A stretch of 64,000 nt of DNA. It comes from Sphingomonas panacis (GTDB lineage Bacteria > Pseudomonadota > Alphaproteobacteria > Sphingomonadales > Sphingomonadaceae). A program made the position numbers and the translations under genes. A model generated the notes under the pieces. That model searched no databases. It worked only from the letters and a program-made list of their open reading frames with translations, and had not been told where the DNA came from. Within the stretch, counting starts at the first letter, position 1. Every line of letters begins with the position of its first letter. Positions 17,495 through 25,046 of this stretch are shown here, one piece after another. The stretch covers positions 2,079,501 through 2,143,500 of the forward strand of contig NZ_CP014168.1 of NCBI RefSeq assembly GCF_001717955.1. Reading direction: 5' to 3'.

Positions 17495-18160
17495 ATGAAA
17501 ACCGTGCTTGCAGGATTGAGCGTCGCTGGCATTGCGACGTTCGCACTCTCGGGTGGCGCGGCCAGCGCCGAGCGCGCGGTGCCGATCCCGGCGGCGCTGC
17601 ATGATGTCGCCAAGACCGGCGGTAGCCAGGTGGCGGTGCTGGCAGGCGGCTGCTTCTGGGGCATGGAAGCGGTGTTCGAGCATGTGAAGGGCGTGAAATC
17701 GGTGACGGCGGGCTATGCCGGCGGAACCGCGCGCACCGCCACCTACGAGCAGGTGAGCAGCGAGACCACCGGCCATGCCGAGGCGATCCGCATCGTCTAC
17801 GATCCCGCGCAGGTGAGCTACGCGACGTTGCTGCGCGTCTATTTCTCGGTCGCGCACGATCCGACCACGCTCAACCGGCAGATGCCCGATAGCGGCACCA
17901 GCTACCGTTCGGCGATCTTCCCGCAGACCCCGGCGCAGCGCGCGGTCGCCGCGGAGTATATCGCGCAGCTTGGCCAGACGCATGTGTTCAAGGCGCCGAT
18001 CGTGACCAAGATCGAGAGCGGCGGCTTCTTCCCGGCCGAAGACTATCACCAGCATTTCTACGACCGGAACCCGAGCCACCCGTACATCGTGCGGTGGGAC
18101 AAGCCCAAGGTCGCGGCGTTCAAGGCAGGCTTCCCGGCGTTGGCGACCAAGGCGGCCTAG
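17495..18160 (+). CDS. msrA: Peptide-methionine (S)-S-oxide reductase, exported
   Basis: This second MsrA has a signal peptide (MKTVLAGLSVAGIATFALSG, cleavage near AASA) and then the catalytic region LAGGCFWGMEAVF with the reactive Cys at residue 53 of 221. GHAEAIRI, YRSAIF and YHQHFYD match the family. It should repair oxidised methionines in periplasmic proteins. The ATG at 17495 is preferred over one at 17480 because GGAG stands nine bases before it. It overlaps the convergent small gene by four bases. Confidence 0.92.
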   Translation: MKTVLAGLSVAGIATFALSGGAASAERAVPIPAALHDVAKTGGSQVAVLAGGCFWGMEAVFEHVKGVKSVTAGYAGGTARTATYEQVSSETTGHAEAIRIVYDPAQVSYATLLRVYFSVAHDPTTLNRQMPDSGTSYRSAIFPQTPAQRAVAAEYIAQLGQTHVFKAPIVTKIESGGFFPAEDYHQHFYDRNPSHPYIVRWDKPKVAAFKAGFPALATKAA

Positions 18161-18420
18161 TAGCGCGTGCCTTCCTGACTCGGCGATTGGAAGTGGTTGG
18201 TCTGGACGGTCCGTGAGGTGTCCTTGTCGTTCTGCTCGCCGATTTGAGTCCATTCGGCGCGGGTATGACAGACCTGATGCGTGAAGATCGAGCCGGTCTG
18301 TTCGATCCCACGGCAAATCCGCTTGTTGGGATCGGCAGCCTTCTTGTCGCCGGCGGTTGCTGCGCTCGATACGGCGACGGCAAGAACTGCGAACGAAACG
18401 GTGCGAAGTGCGTGGTGCAT
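18157..18420 (-). CDS. Small exported protein, sphingomonad type
   Basis: The 87-residue product has a clear signal peptide (MHHALRTVSFAVLAVAVSSA, cleavage near ATA) and a short mature part with two Cys residues in RICRGIEQTGSI and HQVCHTRAEW. I recall small proteins with this Cys-spaced CHTRAEW pattern as common and uncharacterised in sphingomonads; that is from memory, not a search. It converges on the exported msrA. No function can be assigned. Confidence 0.75.
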   Translation of the reverse strand: MHHALRTVSFAVLAVAVSSAATAGDKKAADPNKRICRGIEQTGSIFTHQVCHTRAEWTQIGEQNDKDTSRTVQTNHFQSPSQEGTRY

Positions 18421-18736
18421 GCAAATGTCTCCCGGGCGCTAACCGACGGTCGCGATGGGTCGTATCGCTAACCTTTCCCGTTTTACGCTGCAAGCGCGAA
18501 GTCTTCGCGTTTATAATCATAAGTTTGGCCTGTTAAGTCAGCGCGATGCGCCGTAATCCAAACTATCGGCGCAGCATCATCCACGCCGCGAGCCGCCGGA
18601 GAACTCGTCGGGGCCGCGAAGACGAGGAACACGCATGGATGGCAGAGCCATCGCGGCCGGAGTGGCGTAGATAAAACGCTATTTTACCGTGAGTTAATGA
18701 ACTATCGCCGATATGGATGTTAAATAAGGTGTACAC
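18421..18736. other. 316-bp intergenic region, relatively AT-rich
   Basis: The region lies between two divergent small genes and should hold their promoters. A TATAAT stands at 18512-18517 on the plus strand, just after the palindrome CGCGAAGTCTTCGCG (18495-18509). No convincing -35 box or RNA gene was identified. Confidence 0.4.
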
Positions 18737-19024
18737 GTGTCGTATAAGATGACCCTCGGTGCAGGGTTCCTCGTCCTGGTTGCGGTCGCAACCCCTCATC
18801 TCGGCGTGTTGGCCGCACCGGGCGTGGGGGTGCGGCCGGTATTTTTTCGGGTGGTGGCCTCGACCGCGCGCTTGCCGGCGTTCGTTCCTCCGTCGGTGAT
18901 CGTGGTGCCGGCGCCGGTCGCGGCGGTTGCGGATCTTCCCGTATCCGGCGCGGTCTATGGTGACGCCAAGATCGCCGATTTCGATCCCGAGCACCCGCCC
19001 GCGCGGATGGGCGAACCGGGCTGA
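18737..19024 (+). CDS. Small hypothetical membrane-anchored or exported protein
   Basis: A 95-residue frame starting with GTG at 18737 (ATG alternative at 18749) encodes a hydrophobic N-terminal helix KMTLGAGFLVLVAVATPHLG, then a Pro/Val-rich stretch and an acidic end FDPEHPPARMGEPG. A weak AAGG precedes it. It lies just upstream of ung. I do not recognise it and cannot exclude a spurious frame. Confidence 0.5.
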   Translation: MSYKMTLGAGFLVLVAVATPHLGVLAAPGVGVRPVFFRVVASTARLPAFVPPSVIVVPAPVAAVADLPVSGAVYGDAKIADFDPEHPPARMGEPG

Positions 19025-19072
19025 CGTTTGCGCGTTGACAGGCGCATCACCGATCCGGCAGCACGCGCCGAG

Positions 19073-19774
19073 ATGAGCGACCACATCACCCTCCATCCCG
19101 AGTGGCGCACCGCGCTGCAAGCCGAGTTCGACAGCCCCTATATGGCCGAACTCAGGGACTTCCTTGTCGCCGAGAAGGCGGCGGGCGCGCGCGTGTTCCC
19201 CAAGGGCAGCGCGTGGTTCCGCGCGCTCGACCTGACCGCACCCTCATCGGTGCGCGTCGTCATTCTCGGGCAAGACCCCTACCATGGCGAGGGGCAGGCG
19301 CATGGGCTGTGTTTCTCGGTGAAGCCGGGGGTGCGTACCCCGCCGAGCCTCGTCAACATCTACAAGGAAATGCAGGCCGATCTCGGCATCGCGCCGGCGC
19401 GGCACGGGTTCCTGGAGCATTGGGCGAATCAGGGCGTGCTATTGCTCAATTCGGTGCTGACGGTGCGGATGGGCGCCGCCGCCTCGCACCAGGGGCGTGG
19501 CTGGGAGCGGTTCACCGATGCGGTGATCCGCACCGTCGCGGCGTCGCCCGAGCCGATCGTGTTCCTGCTGTGGGGTGCTTATGCGCAGAAGAAGGCGGCG
19601 TTCATCGAGGATGTGACTCGCGGCGGGCGGCATCTGGTGCTGAAGTCCGCGCATCCCTCGCCGCTGTCGGCGCATAACGGGTTCTTCGGGAGCCGGCCGT
19701 TCTCGAAGGCCAATGCTTTCCTGCGTGAACAGGGCCGCGAGCCGATCGACTGGGCATTGCCGGAAGCGGTGTAG
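19073..19774 (+). CDS. ung: Uracil-DNA glycosylase (family 1)
   Basis: Ung excises uracil from DNA. The 233-residue protein carries [18 protein letters not shown] with the catalytic Asp near residue 67, [10 protein letters not shown], and the DNA-intercalation loop [13 protein letters not shown] with the catalytic His. The start at [11 protein letters not shown] fits the family; the frame extends 15 codons further upstream without a better site. The hairpin repeat behind it probably ends the transcript. Confidence 0.95.
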   Translation: MSDHITLHPEWRTALQAEFDSPYMAELRDFLVAEKAAGARVFPKGSAWFRALDLTAPSSVRVVILGQDPYHGEGQAHGLCFSVKPGVRTPPSLVNIYKEMQADLGIAPARHGFLEHWANQGVLLLNSVLTVRMGAAASHQGRGWERFTDAVIRTVAASPEPIVFLLWGAYAQKKAAFIEDVTRGGRHLVLKSAHPSPLSAHNGFFGSRPFSKANAFLREQGREPIDWALPEAV

Positions 19775-19786
19775 CGACATCCTCAA

Positions 19787-19863
19787 CCGTTCGTGTCGAG
19801 CGAAGTCGAGACACCGGCCACAGCGTTCGTGGCACATCCCTCGACTTCGCTCGGGACGAACGG
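19787..19863. repeat. Hairpin repeat downstream of ung
   Basis: Arms CCGTTCGTGTCGAGCGAAGT and CTTCGCTCGGGACGAACGG pair around a 35-40 base centre. Same family as the elements at 3909 and 5053. Confidence 0.75.
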
Positions 19864-19874
19864 AGTGGATGCGG

Positions 19875-19904
19875 GAAGGGCGCGGCAGGTTCGCCGCGCC
19901 CTTC
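19875..19904. terminator. Perfect 12-bp GC hairpin between convergent genes
   Basis: GAAGGGCGCGGC and GCCGCGCCCTTC pair exactly around a six-base loop. It lies between ung and the convergent alpha/beta hydrolase gene and could end both transcripts. There is no strong U-tract on either side. Confidence 0.6.
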
Positions 19905-19918
19905 TGCATTTCAGGGGA

Positions 19919-20746
19919 TCAGCCCTTCACGAACGCCAGCAGATCGGCGTTGATGACGTCGGCGTGGGTGGTCGGCATGCCATGCGGATAGCCGGGGTAG
20001 GAGATCAGTTTGGCGCCGGGCACCAGCGTCGCCGAGACCTTGCCGGTGGTCGGGAACGGCACGACCTGATCGTCCTCGCCGTGGAGTACCAAGGTCGGCA
20101 CCGTGATCGCCTTCAGGTCGGCGGTGAAGTCGGTCTCGGAGAACGCCTTCACCCCGAGCGTGTGGGCGAGAACGCTGCCCATCATGCCTTGCCGCCACCA
20201 ATTCTGCCGCACCGCCTCCTTCACCTCGGCGCCGTCACGGTTGTAGCCGAAGAAGGGCAAGGTGAAGTCATAGTAGAATTGCGCGCGGTTGGTGGCGGTC
20301 TGGTCGCGGACCATGTCGAACACTGACATCGGCACGCCGTCCGGGTTGCTCCCGGTCGCCACCATGATCGGCGCGACCGCGCTGACCAGCACCGCCTTGG
20401 TGACGCGGCCCGGCTTGGCTTGCGCGACGTAGCGGGCGACTTCGCCGCCGCCGGTCGAATGGCCGATGTGGATCGCGTGCTTGAGATCGAGATGATCGGT
20501 CAGCGCGACCACGTCGGCGACATAGGTGTCCATGTCATGCCCGCTCGCCGATTGCGACGAGCGGCCATGCCCGCGCCGGTCATGCACGATCACGCGGTAG
20601 CCTTCGTTCAAGAAGAACATCATCTGCGCGTCCCAATCGTCGCCGCTGAGCGGCCAGCCGTGGTGGAACATGATCGGCTGCGCGTCTTTCGAGCCCCAGT
20701 CCTTGTAGAAGATTTCGGTGCCGTCGGCGGTGGTGATGGTGGCCAT
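19919..20746 (-). CDS. Alpha/beta hydrolase, cofactor-free haloperoxidase-like
   Basis: The 275-residue protein shows the non-heme chloroperoxidase pattern: oxyanion segment HHGWPLSGDDW near residue 28, HDRRGHGRSS near 55, nucleophile Ser97 in GHSTGGG, Asp near 228 in HGEDDQVVPF, and the catalytic His near 257 in YPHGM. Such enzymes hydrolyse esters and can form peracids; natural substrates are usually unknown. It follows the pirin gene by 36 bp and is probably co-transcribed with it. Confidence 0.9.
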   Translation of the reverse strand: MATITTADGTEIFYKDWGSKDAQPIMFHHGWPLSGDDWDAQMMFFLNEGYRVIVHDRRGHGRSSQSASGHDMDTYVADVVALTDHLDLKHAIHIGHSTGGGEVARYVAQAKPGRVTKAVLVSAVAPIMVATGSNPDGVPMSVFDMVRDQTATNRAQFYYDFTLPFFGYNRDGAEVKEAVRQNWWRQGMMGSVLAHTLGVKAFSETDFTADLKAITVPTLVLHGEDDQVVPFPTTGKVSATLVPGAKLISYPGYPHGMPTTHADVINADLLAFVKG

Positions 20747-20782
20747 GATGATGTTCCCCTTTGGTCGTGCGGTGGTTGTGGT

Positions 20783-21481
20783 TCAGGCGGCGTCGACGAG
20801 GACGATCTCGGCTTCGTCGTTGGCGGTGATGCGAAGCAGCGTCTCGCCGGTGATGGCGGCGCCGTCGCGTGCGTCGAGGTGTACGCCGTTGATCTCGACC
20901 GAGCCTTTGGCGAGCACCAGATAGGCGTGGCGGCTGGCGTCGATCGGATATTCGGTGGTTTCACCGGCCTTCAGCGTCGCGCCGGAAATGCGCGCGTCGG
21001 TGCGGATCGGCAGCGCATCGGTATCCTCCGAAAAGCCGCTGGCGAGCGTGACGAAATGGCCCGAGCGTTCGCCCTTGGGGAAGGGCTTGGCGCCCCATGA
21101 CGGCGTTTCACCGCGGGTCTTCGGCTCGATCCAGATCTGGAAGATCCGCGTGGTGCCGCTTTCCTTGTTGTATTCGGAGTGGCGCACGCCCGAACCGGCG
21201 CTCATCACCTGCACGTCGCCCGCTTCGGTGCGGCCGGTGTTGCCGAGGCTGTCCTGATGCGTGATCGCGCCTTCGCGGACATAGGTGATGATCTCCATGT
21301 CGGCATGCGGATGCGGCGGGAAGCCGGTGCCCGGCGCGATCGTGTCGTCGTTCCAGACGCGGATGTCGCCCCAGCCCATCTTGGCGGGATCGTAATAGCC
21401 GGCGAACGAGAAGTGATGCTTGGCATCGAGCCAGCCGTGGTTGGCGCCGCCGAGCTGGTTGAAGGGTCTACGGTCGATCAT
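20783..21481 (-). CDS. Pirin family protein
   Basis: The 232-residue bicupin contains HPHADMEIITYVREGAITHQ, with the HxHxxxE metal-binding set, followed by the pirin stretch VMSAGSGVRHSEYN. Bacterial pirins bind Fe or other metals; some show quercetinase activity and others act as redox sensors. The start at 21481 is set by AAGGAG eight bases upstream. The gene is divergent from a LysR-type regulator, a common arrangement for pirins. Confidence 0.92.
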   Translation of the reverse strand: MIDRRPFNQLGGANHGWLDAKHHFSFAGYYDPAKMGWGDIRVWNDDTIAPGTGFPPHPHADMEIITYVREGAITHQDSLGNTGRTEAGDVQVMSAGSGVRHSEYNKESGTTRIFQIWIEPKTRGETPSWGAKPFPKGERSGHFVTLASGFSEDTDALPIRTDARISGATLKAGETTEYPIDASRHAYLVLAKGSVEINGVHLDARDGAAITGETLLRITANDEAEIVLVDAA

Positions 21482-21584
21482 CGGAAATCTCCTTGGCGGA
21501 GCGGCCTTCGCTCCTGACCCGCACAAGATGCGTTCGATCGTGACTTGACGAAAGAGAAACAATTGCATTGTATCATTGCCGACA

Positions 21585-22496
21585 ATGACACGTAGACTCC
21601 CCGACCTCGAAGCCTGGGCGATCTTTGCCAAGGTCGCCGAATGCGGCTCGTTCGCGGGGGCGGCGCAGGCGCTGGGGCTCTCCAACCCGACCGTTTCGAA
21701 AGCGATCACGCGGCTGGAGGCGCGGCTCGGCGTCGCGCTGATCGCGCGCACCTCGCGGCGGCTGTCGCTGACCGAGGGCGGCCGTGCCGCGCTGCCGCGC
21801 GCGATACGGCTGCTCGCCGAGGGCGAAGCGGCGGAGGATGAAGCGGCCGAGCAATCGGCAACGCCGCGTGGGGTGGTGCGGATGAGCGCGCCCTTGTCGT
21901 TCGGGATCGGCTATCTCGGCGATGCGCTGCCGCCGTTCCTCGACCTGTATCCCGAGATCACGCTCGATCTCGCGCTCAGCGACCGCCGGGTGGATCTGGT
22001 CGCGGACGGGTTCGACCTCGCCATGCGGATCGCGCGGCTGGAGGATTCGTCGATGCTGGCGCGACGGCTGTGCGCGGTGCGAATCCTGCTGGTCGCATCG
22101 CCCGGCTATCTCGACGCGCGCGGGCGGCCGACTCACCCGGCGCAGCTCGCCGAACACAGTGCGCTCGCTTATACCGGCGGGGGTCCGCGCGGCGTATGGC
22201 GCTTCACCCATCCGCAGTTCGGCGAGGAAATCGTCGAGCCGCCGGTGCGGATCTGGACCGACAATGCCGACATGCTCGGCCCGGCGCTGGCGGCGGGGCA
22301 GGGGCTGGCGCTTCAGCCCGAGTTCCTCGTGTGGCGCGCGCTGCAGGCGGGGACGCTGGAGGTGGCGATGCCCGAATGGTCGGTGCCGCCGCTCGCGCTG
22401 CACCTGCTGATGCCGCCCTCGCCACTGCGCCCGCTGCGCGTGCAGGCGCTGATCGATTATCTCGCCAAGGCGCTGGCGACGCCGCCCTGGGCGTAA
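21585..22496 (+). CDS. LysR family transcriptional regulator
   Basis: The 303-residue protein has an N-terminal winged helix with GSFAGAAQALGLSNPTVSKAITRLEARLG (in part near residues 21-48) and a LysR-type effector-binding domain. It is transcribed away from the pirin gene across a 103-bp gap. The gap holds ATTGT-N10-ACAAT near the start codon, which may be its binding site. By position it probably controls the pirin-hydrolase pair; the effector is unknown. Confidence 0.9.
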   Translation: MTRRLPDLEAWAIFAKVAECGSFAGAAQALGLSNPTVSKAITRLEARLGVALIARTSRRLSLTEGGRAALPRAIRLLAEGEAAEDEAAEQSATPRGVVRMSAPLSFGIGYLGDALPPFLDLYPEITLDLALSDRRVDLVADGFDLAMRIARLEDSSMLARRLCAVRILLVASPGYLDARGRPTHPAQLAEHSALAYTGGGPRGVWRFTHPQFGEEIVEPPVRIWTDNADMLGPALAAGQGLALQPEFLVWRALQAGTLEVAMPEWSVPPLALHLLMPPSPLRPLRVQALIDYLAKALATPPWA

Positions 22497-22527
22497 CTCT
22501 GGGGCATCGTCCGGCGTGGCGGCGCGA

Positions 22528-23016
22528 CTAGCGCGATGTCCCCGTCGCCGCAGCATCGCGCAGCCGGGTCGCGGCCTCGGTCAGCCGCACAGTGTAGGCG
22601 GGGATCCGCGTGAGGACGCGGCCGATGTGATCGGCGGTGCCGAAGCGGATCGCGTATTTGCGCCCATCGACATGCTTGAGGACCAGCATCTGGCCGACCA
22701 GCGTGTTGCGGACATCGGCCTGTTCGATGTCGGAGAAAGCGAGGTGCTGGTGGCGCAGCACGCGCAGATCGATCCCGCCCGGGCCGATCGCGAACAAAGG
22801 GTTGATGCTGTTGTGCGATCCGCCGACGATCAGGCGGCTCTGTGTGGAGATGCCGCGCACCGGGAAGCTGGTCATGCCGTCGGCACCCGTCGTCGGCGGC
22901 ACCGCGAGGCGGCGGCGCTGCCCCCGGAAGAACCAGAACAACACCACGGCCGACGCCAGCACGCCGAACGCGGTGCTCGCCCCGACCATCATCCAAAGCT
23001 CCGAATCGTCCATCAT
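22528..23016 (-). CDS. Hypothetical single-pass membrane protein
   Basis: The 162-residue product starts MMDDSELWMMVGASTAFGV, has one membrane helix near residues 8-30 followed by the basic stretch FRGQRRRLA, and a soluble domain of about 130 residues containing IGPGGIDLRVLRH. A GGAGGG precedes the paired ATGs at 23016 and 23013, so either may be the start. I do not recognise the domain. Confidence 0.65.
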   Translation of the reverse strand: MMDDSELWMMVGASTAFGVLASAVVLFWFFRGQRRRLAVPPTTGADGMTSFPVRGISTQSRLIVGGSHNSINPLFAIGPGGIDLRVLRHQHLAFSDIEQADVRNTLVGQMLVLKHVDGRKYAIRFGTADHIGRVLTRIPAYTVRLTEAATRLRDAAATGTSR

Positions 23017-23060
23017 GCCCTCCGCGCCGAAGCGTATCGTGACACAACCATCGTCCGGCT

Positions 23061-23090
23061 GGAAAAGACCCGCCCGGGGTGCCGGGCGGG
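23061..23090 (-). terminator. Intrinsic terminator of the halogenase-GH3-esterase operon
   Basis: On the minus strand a 9-bp GC stem (CCCGCCCGG and CCGGGCGGG, 23069-23090) is followed by TCTTTTCC. It lies just after the esterase stop codon and fits a rho-independent terminator. Confidence 0.8.
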
Positions 23091-23104
23091 CGGGTAAACA
23101 GTGC

Positions 23105-25036
23105 CTATTGTACCGCCATCGCGAACGGGCCGGCGGGCAGCGCGGCATCATCGACGAGATTGACCACCGGGAAGTCGGCCCATGCATAGCGCACGCGCGC
23201 GACCGGTTGGCCGTCGCCCGCCAGCATCACGCGATTACCGTCCACCGTCGCGGCGGCGTAGCGGCATGAGCCGGCCGCCGCCGCGCACAGTTCGAAGCCG
23301 GTCGCCTGCGCGGCGCTGCGGGTGTGCAGCGCGCCGACCACGCCCTTGAACGTCACGCTCGCACCGCCATTCGCGGCGCGCGTAACGCTCGCAACCTGCG
23401 GGCCGGAGGGCGGTGGGGTCGCGCCATAGGCGAGGCTGCTCATCGCGCGCGCGAGCCGCCGACCGACCTCGTGCTTCTCGCCCGGATGGATATCGAGCGG
23501 ATCGCCGAGGTCGATCGCCAGCGCGAGCGCGGTATGGCCATCGGTTTCGGCGACGCGGCGCTGGTCGTCGCGCACGCGCGCCCAGCCGCTTTCGCCGGGT
23601 GCGACCGCCGGTTTGCCGAACCCTGCGAGCGAGACGATCGCGAACGGCAGCGCGGGCGCGCCGAACTGCCCGCGCCAGTCGGCGATCAGCGCCTTCATGC
23701 GGTCGGCATAGCCGGGAATGTCGGTGTCCGATTCGCCCTGATACCAGGCGACGCCAGCCAGTCCGATGCCGCCGAGCGGGGCGATCATCGCATTGTAGAT
23801 CGTCCCCGCGCCGGTGATGTCGTCCCACGGCACGCGTGGCGAAGTGCCGCCCGCCTTCTTGGCCACCGCATAGCGCCAGCCTTCGCCGATCGGCACGGTG
23901 CCGCCATCGGCGAAGCTCAGCTTCATCGCCTCGGCCGGGCCGGGCAGCCCGCCGGTCGCGTAAGCGTTCTCGATGTTGATGGTGATGACGTTGCGCCCCG
24001 CGACGAGCGTGCCCGCCGGTACGGTATAGACGCGCGCATCCCAGCCGCCGCGCCCGCCGACCGGCTTGCCGTTGATCCACACCCGGTCGGCATCATCCGC
24101 CGGGCCGATCGCGATCATCGCGACCTGTTTGGCTTGCTCCGCCGTCAGATCGACGGTTTTTTGATACCACAACATGCCGAGATAGGTCTGGAGCGCGGGC
24201 ACGCCCCAATTCTCGTAGAAATCGACGCGCGGCACCGGCTGCCAGTCGAGCGCGGCATCGGGCTGCCACGGCTCATGACCGGGCATGTCGCCGCTCTGTT
24301 CGCGCCACCATGCTTCCCATGTCGCATTGGCGCTGCGCATCGCGGCGGCGGGGTCGCGCGCGTAGAGCTTGAGCAGATCGGCTTGCGCGCCGCGCCCGGC
24401 GGCGCGTTGCGCAGCGTCGCCCATCCACGCCGAGATCGACGAGCCGCCCCAGCTGGAATGGATCGCGCCGATCGGCACCTTGGCGGTCTTGCGCAGCTCC
24501 TGCGCCATGTAGAAACATGCCGCCGAGAAGCCGCCGGTGGTGAGCGGACCCGCCGACGCCCATGCCGGCTGCTGCGCGAGATGATCCTGCGCGACCGGCG
24601 CGGTCGCCTTGGCGATGGTGACGAGGCGAAGCTGGTCGTCGACCGGCGCGTGGATCGCGCTGCCGGCATCCTGCGCGCGCTCGACCGGCAATTCCATGTT
24701 GCTCTGGCCCGAGCACAGGAAGACGTCACCGACGAGCAGATCGTGGACTTGCGTGGTGCCACTCGGCGCGATCACCGACAGGTCATAAGGTCCGCCGGCG
24801 GGGAGCGCGGGCAGGGTGGCGCTGAACACACCGTCGCGGCCCGCGCGGGCCTGCGCGCTGTGGCCGGCCAGAACCAATGTCACCGGCTCGCCCGGCGTGG
24901 CGGTGCCGGTCACCACGACCGGCTTGCCACGCTGGACGACGGCATGATCGCCGATCAGCCCGTCGAGTTTCGGCGCGGCGAGCGCCGGCGTGGCGAGCGC
25001 GAGCAGGCTGGCGCCGGCCGCGATGGTGCGGAGCAT
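23105..25036 (-). CDS. Sialate O-acetylesterase-family esterase (probable acetylxylan esterase)
   Basis: The 643-residue exported protein has a signal peptide ending near ATPALAA, an SGNH-hydrolase nucleophile motif LCSGQSNMELP near residue 110, and the C-terminal catalytic pair region DIHPGEKHEVG near 520. A beta-sandwich insertion near residues 290-400 is typical of the family. Because it is the last gene of a xylan-type operon, removal of acetyl groups from xylan is more likely than from sialic acid. It starts 10 bp behind the GH3 gene. Confidence 0.88.
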   Translation of the reverse strand: MLRTIAAGASLLALATPALAAPKLDGLIGDHAVVQRGKPVVVTGTATPGEPVTLVLAGHSAQARAGRDGVFSATLPALPAGGPYDLSVIAPSGTTQVHDLLVGDVFLCSGQSNMELPVERAQDAGSAIHAPVDDQLRLVTIAKATAPVAQDHLAQQPAWASAGPLTTGGFSAACFYMAQELRKTAKVPIGAIHSSWGGSSISAWMGDAAQRAAGRGAQADLLKLYARDPAAAMRSANATWEAWWREQSGDMPGHEPWQPDAALDWQPVPRVDFYENWGVPALQTYLGMLWYQKTVDLTAEQAKQVAMIAIGPADDADRVWINGKPVGGRGGWDARVYTVPAGTLVAGRNVITINIENAYATGGLPGPAEAMKLSFADGGTVPIGEGWRYAVAKKAGGTSPRVPWDDITGAGTIYNAMIAPLGGIGLAGVAWYQGESDTDIPGYADRMKALIADWRGQFGAPALPFAIVSLAGFGKPAVAPGESGWARVRDDQRRVAETDGHTALALAIDLGDPLDIHPGEKHEVGRRLARAMSSLAYGATPPPSGPQVASVTRAANGGASVTFKGVVGALHTRSAAQATGFELCAAAAGSCRYAAATVDGNRVMLAGDGQPVARVRYAWADFPVVNLVDDAALPAGPFAMAVQ

Positions 25037-25046
25037 CGTCTCTCCC

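Noticed and set aside
23105..25036. Reading the esterase as a sialic-acid enzyme
   Set aside because: No sialic-acid genes are present, while xylan-type enzymes surround it, so the family name is probably misleading here.
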